A stretch of 42,526 nt of DNA. Origin: an uncultured Clostridia bacterium (GTDB taxonomy: Bacteria > Bacillota > Clostridia > TANB77 > CAG-508). The notes below the pieces were generated by a model, which was not told the origin of the DNA, searched no databases, and worked only from the letters and a program-made list of their open reading frames with translations. Where the stretch lies: positions 1 to 42,526 of the forward strand of contig CANQCG010000012.1 in the NCBI GenBank assembly GCA_947589645.1. The letters run 5' to 3'. Position numbers and translations under genes: made by a program. Positions 35,242 through 42,031 of the stretch are shown here, piece after piece; the stretch's first letter is position 1; every line of letters starts with the position of its first letter.

Positions 35242-36213
35242 TTATTTTATTGTGTATTTATTATTTAATTTCCATGTTATCATTGGATGTTCTTTTATTC
35301 TTTCTATAATTTTACTATCATCAAATAATAATTCTGGCTCATAAATACCTTTTTGAAATTTATCATAAAACTCTTTTATATTGTCATTAATTACTAAAAT
35401 ATTTTTTAAATACTTTGTTACAGCCTGTTTCATTTCATCCACATTGTTTTTCTGTGAATCTCTGTCTTTTAATGTAGGCAATAATTTTGTTTTGATATCT
35501 CTTGTTTTTATTTTTTCAATATTATTAATTTTCATATCTTTTAATTTATAATCATTAATTGCAATATATTCTAATATAAAACACTGTTTTAGCAACTTTT
35601 TCTCTTCATCATCAAACAAATCATATTTACTTAATATATAAACATCATATAAATCTCTAGCTGTAGTTCTATTTAATAAGGCACATAATTTTGTAGCATA
35701 TATTTCTATAGGATTTAAACAATGAATCGTTAAATTTTTGTCTTTAAATATATCTGTGTTCACTTTTATTTTTTTTGTTTCTAAAATATGTACCCTATTC
35801 ATATAATTTATTTCTATTTTTATATTATCAATATTTCCTTTTATATCTTCATATTCTGCAACAATAGAATCTAAGGCATATGCATTTTTAGATTTTTCTA
35901 TATTAATTTTATAGTTATTTGCATTTAAATATTGAATAATTAAATTATGTATGCTTTTTCTTTCCTCTATCATTTGAACTTTTGCTAAGTTTTCAGTCAA
36001 ATCTAAATCAATATCAACTGATAATCTTGGAAAATTAAATATTGCAGCATTTATAGCTGTCCCGCCTTTTAATGCTAATATGTTTTTTAATTTTTTATCA
36101 TTATTAATCCATTGTAGAATCGTAAGTAATCTTTCTACTTTTTCTAATGTTGATTTTATAAAACCTGTTTTTTCTGCAATATCTTCTATGTATTTTCTAT
36201 ATTGTTCTACCAA
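35242..36213 (-). CDS. abiEii: AbiEii-type nucleotidyltransferase toxin
   Basis: A 323-residue member of the AbiEii/AbiGii family, nucleotidyltransferase-like toxins of type IV toxin-antitoxin systems that halt growth during phage infection. The signature is visible as LALKGGTAIN (Gly50-Gly51-Thr52) and RLSVDIDLDL with Asp67 and Asp69 as likely metal ligands. IEIYATKLCALLNRTTARDLYD is the conserved helical part. The gene starts at TTG 36213, 8 nt after GGGAGG, and overlaps the antitoxin gene by 7 nt, the usual AbiE arrangement of antitoxin first, toxin second. Known relatives transfer nucleotides to tRNA; that activity is an inference here. Confidence 0.88.
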   Translation of the reverse strand: MVEQYRKYIEDIAEKTGFIKSTLEKVERLLTILQWINNDKKLKNILALKGGTAINAAIFNFPRLSVDIDLDLTENLAKVQMIEERKSIHNLIIQYLNANNYKINIEKSKNAYALDSIVAEYEDIKGNIDNIKIEINYMNRVHILETKKIKVNTDIFKDKNLTIHCLNPIEIYATKLCALLNRTTARDLYDVYILSKYDLFDDEEKKLLKQCFILEYIAINDYKLKDMKINNIEKIKTRDIKTKLLPTLKDRDSQKNNVDEMKQAVTKYLKNILVINDNIKEFYDKFQKGIYEPELLFDDSKIIERIKEHPMITWKLNNKYTIK

Positions 36214-36959
36214 TATAAAGTCCTCCCTTTAGTCAAAAATATTTCTGGAACTATTAAATTCCATTTTTTTATATATTTACTTTTCATATTTTTAGTTTCT
36301 TCATTAAAATATAATTTCTTATCTCCTGTTTTTTCTTTACATTTTTCTATTATTTCATCGTTAACACCATAATGTTCATTAAATAATTCTATAAAAAAAC
36401 CAACTTTAACATATAATTTTCTAGAATTATATTTTTCTAAATATTCTAATATCTTATTTCCATCTATTTGTCCAAATAATTCTAAACACATTATTAGTTC
36501 TTCATTGCCTCCTGCTAAATCTGTTCTATTTATGCAATCAATAAATGTTCTTTCCTTATCAGTAAGTCTTACGCCATTTTTTTGTATTACTCCAAAATCA
36601 TATTTACTATCCACAAATTTATATGATATTCCTTCAAAATTGAAATCTTTGAATCTTTTTTTCGTTGAAACATACACTTGGTAAAATATTTGATTTTTTA
36701 CTCCATAATATTCCAAAGCAGAATGATATGATATATATGCATCATCTTTTATTTTTGAGGCTATCATATATTGATCTGCAATTGTATTTTTAAACTCAAT
36801 ATCACACACAACATATAAATTATGTTTTACTCTTTTTATAAGATTAAAATTTAATAAATCATTTATTAGACTTCTAGCAGAATTTATATTACCCATTAAT
36901 TTGTATATATCATCTGAATTAAAAACTTTCAAACTTAAAATTTTTTCATACCTTATCAT
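36207..36959 (-). CDS. abiEi: AbiEi-type antitoxin and transcriptional regulator
   Basis: About 250 residues. The N-terminal winged helix-turn-helix (about residues 8-55, SARSLINDLLNFNLIKRV then HNLYVVCD as wing) binds the promoter in characterised AbiEi proteins. The middle part (SYHSALEYYG, residues about 70-80) and RLTDKERTFIDCI are typical of the AbiEi family. The frame is open from 37025, but TTGACA and TAAAAT lie at 37012-37040, so that ATG would be part of the promoter. I therefore take ATG 36959, preceded by GGAAAG. It is the first gene of the four-gene island operon. Confidence 0.83.
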   Translation of the reverse strand: MIRYEKILSLKVFNSDDIYKLMGNINSARSLINDLLNFNLIKRVKHNLYVVCDIEFKNTIADQYMIASKIKDDAYISYHSALEYYGVKNQIFYQVYVSTKKRFKDFNFEGISYKFVDSKYDFGVIQKNGVRLTDKERTFIDCINRTDLAGGNEELIMCLELFGQIDGNKILEYLEKYNSRKLYVKVGFFIELFNEHYGVNDEIIEKCKEKTGDKKLYFNEETKNMKSKYIKKWNLIVPEIFLTKGRTLYW

Positions 36960-37011
36960 TTTATTCACGCTTTCCGCATTATTATAGTGTTTTTTTACAC
37001 CTTTTTGATAC

Positions 37012-37040
37012 ATTTTAGCATACATATTTTATTTTGTCAA
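37012..37040 (-). promoter_or_regulatory. Promoter of the AbiE operon
   Basis: Read on the minus strand, TTGACA (37035-37040) and TAAAAT (37012-37017) are separated by 17 bp. Transcription would begin near 37005, downstream of the first in-frame ATG, which supports a start at 36959. Confidence 0.7.
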
Positions 37041-37177
37041 TGTTTTTTCACGTTATTTGTTTTATAAAATTGTTTTTTATAAAATATTGATACAAAAATC
37101 GTGATTTTTTCTTTTTGTCATTTGTTTTTTCCATAAAGTACTTTGTGTTCTTGCGTATAAAATTCATTTACTCATAA

Positions 37178-37204
37178 ATATCCACTGGTTATCCAGGTGG
37201 ATAT
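37178..37204. repeat. Hairpin at the right edge of the AbiE island
   Basis: ATATCCAC (37178-37185) pairs with GTGGATAT (37197-37204), with further TGG/CCA pairing inside. It lacks a T tail and lies 14 bp from the right twin terminator. It could be an operator, an element end or an RNA structure. Confidence 0.5.
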
Positions 37205-37217
37205 TGTTGTAACCAGA

Positions 37218-37249
37218 AAAGCTTGCATCCTCAGTGGGATGCAAGCTTT
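37218..37249. terminator. Terminator, right twin
   Basis: AAAGCTTGCATCC (37218-37230) pairs with GGATGCAAGCTTT (37237-37249) around a 6-nt loop. The outer 12 bp of each arm are identical to the hairpin at 33238-33269 and only the loop differs. It ends the FemX-like gene. Confidence 0.88.
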
Positions 37250-37252
37250 CTT

Positions 37253-38311
37253 TTATCTTTTTCCTTGTAATTTATCTTTAAATTTAAATACAGCCTTATA
37301 AATTGCTTCACTAATATTAAAAATTGTATTCATAACCGGGTTAAACACAATATACATTTCATTTATAAACTCTATAAAGTCCCCATTAAAGCCTTTTTTA
37401 AACTTATAGACTCCATATTGTGGATCTTTAGGGTCTTTAAAACCTGATACTCCCCTAAAATCATACCACTCGCAATTATTCTGAAGTGCCCATTTTATCA
37501 TTTCCCATTGCATTAAATATGTTGCCATCAAATTTCTATGTTCATTTGTGCTACCACCATATAAATACCAAACTTTATTTCCATATAATATTGGAAATAC
37601 CGTTGCTATAGGTTTTCCTTCATATTCTGCAAATAGTATTTTTACATGCTCTGGTCCCATTTCATCATAAACTCTTTCAAAATAAGACATTGGTCTTATA
37701 AAAAAGCCATCTCTTTTACCTGTTATAAGCATAATATCATAAAATGTTTTTATATCTTCTCTTGTTCCTTCTCTTACGGTCACACCTTTTCTAGCAGACA
37801 ACCTTATATTATATCTAGTCTTTTCGTGGAAAGATTTTAATAATTCTTCTTCTGTTTTGTTTTTAACATTTAATCTAAAAACATATTTAGGTTGTATAAC
37901 TTGTTTAATATTTTTTATGTTTTTCTTAGTTTTTATTCCAAGTTCATCTATAATTTTTTTGAATTCCTCGTCATCAGCAGAAATATCTGGATCTAGTTTA
38001 AATATAAATGCTTTATATTTTTTTGCTATTTTTTTTGCTTCATCAAATAATTCCTTTAGCGTGTTTTTATCATGTGGATCACATACGAACCCTCTTGGAG
38101 CATACATAATATATCTATTAAAAATAGGTACTTTTCTTAATAATATGCTCATTGTTGCCTTTATTTCTCCACTCTTATCTTTTACAATGATAAATTCGTT
38201 TTTCCATTCTATTTTTACTTTTGCCCATTCTGGTGACTGCATAAAATTAGTTTTAGGATTTTCATTTAAAAATTTCTTTAATTTTTCTTCTTCGCTTTTT
38301 GAAAGCTCCAT
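37253..38311 (-). CDS. FemX/FemAB-type peptidoglycan aminoacyltransferase
   Basis: A 352-residue tandem-GNAT protein of the FemABX family, which transfers amino acids from aminoacyl-tRNA to the stem peptide of the peptidoglycan precursor. Diagnostic parts are FMQSPEWAKVK near the N-terminus, KTRYNIRLSARKGVTVREG in the middle and YLYGGSTNEHRNLMATYLMQ, WYDFRGVSG and YKFKKGFNG toward the C-terminus. Length (about 350) fits FemX without the long coiled-coil arm of FemA. ATG 38311 has AGAGG at 7 nt and is preferred over 38338. It is monocistronic and ends at the right twin terminator. The number and kind of amino acids added cannot be read. Confidence 0.88.
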   Translation of the reverse strand: MELSKSEEEKLKKFLNENPKTNFMQSPEWAKVKIEWKNEFIIVKDKSGEIKATMSILLRKVPIFNRYIMYAPRGFVCDPHDKNTLKELFDEAKKIAKKYKAFIFKLDPDISADDEEFKKIIDELGIKTKKNIKNIKQVIQPKYVFRLNVKNKTEEELLKSFHEKTRYNIRLSARKGVTVREGTREDIKTFYDIMLITGKRDGFFIRPMSYFERVYDEMGPEHVKILFAEYEGKPIATVFPILYGNKVWYLYGGSTNEHRNLMATYLMQWEMIKWALQNNCEWYDFRGVSGFKDPKDPQYGVYKFKKGFNGDFIEFINEMYIVFNPVMNTIFNISEAIYKAVFKFKDKLQGKR

Positions 38312-38400
38312 CTTATTACCTCTCTTTTCACTTTTCATTGTTGTATAAATTATACTTAAATAGATATTCTATGTCAACAAAATTATTTCTACATTTTTTT

Positions 38401-39204
38401 CTATTTTCCAATAAACATCTGGACAAAAACTTTGCCATATTTTGAACTGCTTACAACCCCTATTCCTGTGTAATTAAAATTACCATTTAAAATATTTGCT
38501 TTGTGTCCTGCCGAATTCATCCATGCATTTACGGCCGCACTATTATTGGAATTTCCTGCTATGTTTTCTCCTGCTGTTTTATAAGATATTTTAAAACTTT
38601 TTAACATATCAAAAGGTGAACCATAAATTGGAGAAGTATGTGAAAAATAATTATTTGTTACCATATCTTGAGCTTTTATTTTTGCTACCCTTTGTACCTC
38701 ATTATCTATTTTTAAAGCCTGCAAACCATTATTTGTCCTTTGTTTATTAATTAAATTAAAAATCTCTTGTTCATCTGCACTTAATGAAGAATTTGTTTGC
38801 TGATTATTAGTTGTACCGCTTGAAGTTCCTGTATTTCCACTACTACCTGTATTTGTACTACCACCTGTACCTCCTGAGCTTGATGAATTTGGGTAAATTG
38901 GTCTTACATATTTTCTACTTACTGCACCAACGAAATCTCCTTCAACTTGAACAATATACCAATCACCTACTCCAGCAAATACCCTTATATATTCATTTTT
39001 CTTAACTGTAGTTATTACTTTATACTGCGTGCCTGGTCCGCTTCTCACATTAAGTGTTGTTGCAGTAACTATTGCTGTTGAAAAATCCACTTTATAATAA
39101 TGTTGCATTCCAAAAGAAGTAGAAACTCCACATATAACAAAAATGAATATTATAATCATTAAAGCCCTTAAAATATTTTTCTTTTTAATCATTATGACAT
39201 TCAA
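38401..39204 (-). CDS. Secreted SH3b and CAP (SCP-like, YkwD-type) domain protein
   Basis: A 267-residue secreted or anchored protein. A hydrophobic signal/anchor lies at about residues 12-32. A bacterial SH3 domain follows (about 40-105, TTLNVRSGPGTQYKVIT), then a Ser/Gly/Thr-rich linker, then a CAP domain (about 140-267) with IFNLINKQRTNNGLQAL, SHTSPIYGSPFDML, AGENIAG and the C-terminal VFVQMFIG. Such proteins bind cell wall through SH3; the CAP role in bacteria is unclear. The start is TTG 39204 with GGAGGG at 7 nt; an ATG four codons on has poor spacing. Confidence 0.88.
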   Translation of the reverse strand: MNVIMIKKKNILRALMIIIFIFVICGVSTSFGMQHYYKVDFSTAIVTATTLNVRSGPGTQYKVITTVKKNEYIRVFAGVGDWYIVQVEGDFVGAVSRKYVRPIYPNSSSSGGTGGSTNTGSSGNTGTSSGTTNNQQTNSSLSADEQEIFNLINKQRTNNGLQALKIDNEVQRVAKIKAQDMVTNNYFSHTSPIYGSPFDMLKSFKISYKTAGENIAGNSNNSAAVNAWMNSAGHKANILNGNFNYTGIGVVSSSKYGKVFVQMFIGK

Positions 39205-39276
39205 AAAACATCCCTCCTGCTAATAAATATTACAGGCTGAATGTCCAATATGCGTTTATCTTTTAATATACAAATA

Positions 39277-39302
39277 AAAGTCATAGATTTAACTATGACT
39301 TT
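39277..39302 (-). terminator. Terminator of the hepT-mntA pair
   Basis: AAAGTCATAG (39277-39286) pairs with CTATGACTTT (39293-39302), 10 bp perfect with a 6-nt loop, followed by TTATTT on the minus strand. Confidence 0.8.
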
Positions 39303-39363
39303 ATTAATTGTTAAAATTTTAATATATTTATTCAAATTTTTTTATATTAATTTTATACTCTTA

Positions 39364-39684
39364 CTATGCAACCTTTATTCCTGTTTTTATTACTTCCTGG
39401 ATAAAATAGTCTGAATTTTCATCAAAATCTTTTTTCTTTATAGGATGTGGTTCTATTCTAGCATCAATATTCCATGTCATCCCCATTAATTGAGCCATGC
39501 AATCATATATATCATCAAAATCATCTGAAATGACTGCAAGATCAATATCACTATATTCATTTTCTGTTCCTTTTGCATATGAGCCAAATAGTATAATAGC
39601 TGAAATATTATAATATTTTTTTATCTCACATATAAATTTGTTTATACTATCAGAAACCTCTTTGCTTATTGCTCTTTCAACCAT
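39364..39684 (-). CDS. mntA: MntA-like nucleotidyltransferase antitoxin
   Basis: A 106-residue minimal nucleotidyltransferase. The motif Gly34-Ser35 with Asp46-x-Asp48 (GSYAKGTENEYSDIDLAV) is complete, so it should be catalytically competent. In characterised HepT-MntA systems this protein adds AMP to the HEPN toxin and so silences it. Its ATG at 39684 has GAGGAGG at 7 nt, located inside the end of the HEPN gene, and the two reading frames overlap by 19 nt. The order toxin then antitoxin is usual for this family. Confidence 0.86.
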   Translation of the reverse strand: MVERAISKEVSDSINKFICEIKKYYNISAIILFGSYAKGTENEYSDIDLAVISDDFDDIYDCMAQLMGMTWNIDARIEPHPIKKKDFDENSDYFIQEVIKTGIKVA

Positions 39685-40055
39685 TTATAAACCTCCTCTA
39701 TGTTCTTTATTTGCTTTGCAGTATATTCATTTGTGCATTTTTCCTCAAAGCTTTTTTTATAATCATCATATCTCGCACTTATATTAAAAGTATTTATAAC
39801 CTGAATTTTTTCTTTCATTTCATTTGGAACATTTAAATTGATTTTTTGTGAAAGTAATATTAAGTTATGAATTTTAGGTGCAATTGGATCTTTAGGGTTA
39901 TTTCTAGCATATAAACCCTTTAAGATTTTTTCAATTACTAGATGACCTATAAACAAGCACCATGTATTTTTATGATTTTCAAATAAAACTTTCATAGTAT
40001 CAAAATCATCGTCACTGCTATTAAACCAATAATTCATCAAATCTATATTATTCAT
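39666..40055 (-). CDS. hepT: HEPN-domain toxin (HepT-like)
   Basis: A 129-residue four-helix HEPN protein, partner of the nucleotidyltransferase encoded next. WFNSSDDDFDTMKVLFE, CLFIGHLVIEKILKGLYA and APKIHNLILLSQKINL are the successive helices of the family; NISARYDDYKKSF is the last conserved patch. The R-x4-6-H catalytic motif of RNase-type HEPN toxins is not visible, so toxicity by RNA cleavage is uncertain. It starts at 40055 with AAAGG upstream and lies just downstream of the terminator of tRNA-Lys, a common site for accessory genes. Confidence 0.82.
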   Translation of the reverse strand: MNNIDLMNYWFNSSDDDFDTMKVLFENHKNTWCLFIGHLVIEKILKGLYARNNPKDPIAPKIHNLILLSQKINLNVPNEMKEKIQVINTFNISARYDDYKKSFEEKCTNEYTAKQIKNIEEVYKWLKEQ

Positions 40056-40084
40056 ATAAGAAAACCTTTCTTTACAATAATAAA

Positions 40085-40118
40085 ACTATCCATATTATCT
40101 TTTACTAATATGGATAGT
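40085..40118 (-). terminator. Terminator of tRNA-Lys(CUU)
   Basis: ACTATCCATATTA (40085-40097) and its exact complement (40106-40118) form a 13-bp stem with an 8-nt loop, followed by TTTTATT on the minus strand. Confidence 0.85.
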
Positions 40119-40138
40119 CTATTCGTTATTTGTATTTT

Positions 40139-40214
40139 TGGTGAGCCATAGAGGGATCGAACCTCCGACCGTCAGATTAAGAGTCTGCTGCTCTACCAGC
40201 TGAGCTAATGGCCC
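40139..40214 (-). tRNA. tRNA-Lys (CUU)
   Basis: A 76-nt cloverleaf with encoded CCA. The acceptor stem is GGGCCAT with ATGGCTC, the D-arm is GCTCAGCTGGTAGAGC, the anticodon loop CTCTTAA gives CTT, and the T-arm has GGTTCGATCCC. Position 27-43 appears unpaired (G-A). It has its own consensus promoter and terminator. Confidence 0.94.
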
Positions 40215-40235
40215 ATATTAGCTTAGAACATTTTA

Positions 40236-40264
40236 ATTATAGTCTCTTTTAACAGCTTTGTCAA
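40236..40264 (-). promoter_or_regulatory. Consensus promoter of tRNA-Lys(CUU)
   Basis: Read on the minus strand, TTGACA (40259-40264) and TATAAT (40236-40241) are separated by exactly 17 bp. Confidence 0.9.
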
Positions 40265-40374
40265 TAGTTGTTTTTGTATTTCTACTTTTAAATACTAGAT
40301 ATAATATACTACCATATAATATTGTACTACATAATTTTCATTTGATGAAATATAATATTACATGAGGTGTAGAT

Positions 40375-40572
40375 ATGATAAAATTTAATGTTAAAGAACT
40401 TATGGAAAAACAAAATATTACTAGATATAGATTACAAAAATTAACCAATTGGAACTATAAAAGAATTAATGCATATTACTTTAATAAAGTTATAAGTATA
40501 AATGTCAATGAGCTTGATACTTTATGTGATATATTTAACTGTAATTTAAGTGATTTAATAGAACGCAAATAA
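40375..40572 (+). CDS. Small XRE-family HTH regulator
   Basis: A 65-residue Cro/CI-type DNA-binding protein consisting of little more than the helix-turn-helix. ELMEKQNITRYRLQKLTN contains the first helices, and VNELDTLCDIFNCNLSDLIE is the typical end of the fold. The recognition helix region NWNYKRINAYYFNK is atypical in having few small residues. No effector domain is present. It starts behind GAGGTG. The target is unknown; the gene is divergent from tRNA-Lys and stands alone. Confidence 0.82.
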   Translation: MIKFNVKELMEKQNITRYRLQKLTNWNYKRINAYYFNKVISINVNELDTLCDIFNCNLSDLIERK

Positions 40573-40720
40573 AAATTTTCTTACTGTTTTGACCATTTTT
40601 CACTTCTTATTTCAAAAAAACTAAAAATTTTTAAAATTTTTAGAAAAAATACTTGAATATTGTAGAATTTAATATTATAATTTATGAAGCAAAAGATAAA
40701 TGAATTTAAGGAGAATTAAA

Positions 40721-41185
40721 ATGGAGTTAACAAAAAATATTTTTTTTAATACAGATAAATTAGTAGAAAATACTACAGTTAAAATATATTACACTGGAGA
40801 TTTATTTCAAAATGGTTCTGAAACTGTATCAATTCACTATGGTTTCGGAATGAATTGGGACAATGTTAGTGATGTAGAAATGCAAAAAACAGAATTAGGT
40901 TTTCAAGCAGAAATAAATTTATGTGGTGTAGAATCTTTTAACTTCTGTTTTAGAAATGGCGAAGATAAATGGGATAATAATGAAGGTAAAAACTACATAT
41001 TCCCTATTGAAAAAGTTTCAACAGAATTAGTTGTTTTATCTGATGAACCAGTAGCTTTAGGTAGTGCAAGAAAATTAAGAAGATCTTATTTATGGAGCAA
41101 AAAAATACGTATTGCAGTTTATAAAATCATTACTTATCTTCCAAAAATTATATCTGGAAATTATAAAAGAAAAGTATCTGAATAA
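40721..41185 (+). CDS. CBM25-like carbohydrate-binding protein without signal peptide
   Basis: A 154-residue protein. Residues about 15-105 match a family 25/53-type starch- or glycogen-binding module: VKIYYTGDLFQNGSETVSIH, GFGMNWDNV and FCFRNGEDKWDNNEGKNYIF provide the aromatic and Asn residues that stack on sugars. There is no signal peptide, so it acts inside the cell, plausibly on glycogen. The last 40 residues are strongly basic with amphipathic character (RKLRRSYLWSKKIRIAVYK), perhaps binding membrane or RNA. ATG 40721 has AAGGAG at 7-8 nt, preferred over 40700. It is monocistronic. Confidence 0.72.
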   Translation: MELTKNIFFNTDKLVENTTVKIYYTGDLFQNGSETVSIHYGFGMNWDNVSDVEMQKTELGFQAEINLCGVESFNFCFRNGEDKWDNNEGKNYIFPIEKVSTELVVLSDEPVALGSARKLRRSYLWSKKIRIAVYKIITYLPKIISGNYKRKVSE

Positions 41186-41186
41186 T

Positions 41187-41213
41187 AAAAAGTGTCCTTA
41201 TAGGGCACTTTTT
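41187..41213. terminator. Bidirectional terminator
   Basis: AAAAAGTGTCC pairs with GGGCACTTTTT (with a G-T pair) around a short loop, between the convergent CBM25-like and SDR genes. Confidence 0.8.
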
Positions 41214-41224
41214 AGTTTGCTTTT

Positions 41225-41956
41225 TTAAATTATAGTCCATCCACCATTTAGTGATATGATTTGTCCTGTTGTAAATTCATCTTCCACAAGCCATTTAACA
41301 CATTTAGCTATATCAGTTACTTTTCCAACCTTTCCTAAAGGTATTTCTTCTTTTAATATTTTTAAATCATTTTCGGTTAAATTCTTATTCATATCTGTAT
41401 CAATTAGCCCTGGCGCAATTGAATTAACTCTAATGTTGCTAGGTCCTAACTCTTTTGCTAGAGACTTTGTCATTGCATCCATCCCTGCTTTCGAAATAGC
41501 ATAAACTGTTTCACATGAAGCACCTACTATTCCATGCACTGATGAAATATTGATAATATTACCACTTTTATTATGTATCATATTTGGTAACACTTCTTGA
41601 GTCATGCAAAATGCAGAATATAAGTTAGTATTTATAATTTTATTCCAATCTTCATCTGTAAAGTCTGTAAATAATTTGCTTTGGGCAATTCCAGCATTAT
41701 TTATTAATACATCTATTCTCTTATATTTATTTAAAACAAACTCTACTAAAATTTTTGCTTCTTTTCTATTAGAAACATCTGCTTTAAATATATCTATTTT
41801 TATGTTCTCTTTTTGTAATTCTTCTTTTAATTCTATAGCTAATTGTTCAGATTTATTATAATTTGCAATTACTATATTGCCTTCTCTCGCTAAGGTTTTT
41901 GCTATTTCTCTCCCTATTCCTCTTGATGCACCTGTTACTATAATTATTTTATTCAT
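41225..41956 (-). CDS. FabG-like 3-oxoacyl-ACP reductase / SDR
   Basis: A 243-residue classical SDR. TGASRGIG is the cofactor loop, NNAG is at about residue 87, the catalytic Ser is in NISSVHG and the Tyr-x3-Lys in YAISKAG. NIRVNSIAPGLIDTDM and ISLNGGW are the FabG-like end motifs. It would reduce a 3-keto group with NADPH, most simply 3-oxoacyl-ACP in fatty acid synthesis, but it is alone without other fab genes, so other substrates remain possible. It starts at 41956 after AAGGTG, downstream of the tRNA cluster. Confidence 0.87.
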   Translation of the reverse strand: MNKIIIVTGASRGIGREIAKTLAREGNIVIANYNKSEQLAIELKEELQKENIKIDIFKADVSNRKEAKILVEFVLNKYKRIDVLINNAGIAQSKLFTDFTDEDWNKIINTNLYSAFCMTQEVLPNMIHNKSGNIINISSVHGIVGASCETVYAISKAGMDAMTKSLAKELGPSNIRVNSIAPGLIDTDMNKNLTENDLKILKEEIPLGKVGKVTDIAKCVKWLVEDEFTTGQIISLNGGWTII

Positions 41957-41989
41957 TTATTTCACCTTCTACTTATTCAATAAAATAAA

Positions 41990-42027
41990 AAGTCAATAAT
42001 TAAGAGATACCTCAAAACTATTGACTT
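41990..42027 (-). terminator. Terminator of the tRNA cluster
   Basis: AAGTCAATA near 41990 pairs with TATTGACTT (42019-42027) with a partly paired interior, followed by TTTTATTTTA on the minus strand. It ends the Lys-Glu-Thr tRNA transcript. Confidence 0.75.
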
Positions 42028-42031
42028 CATT

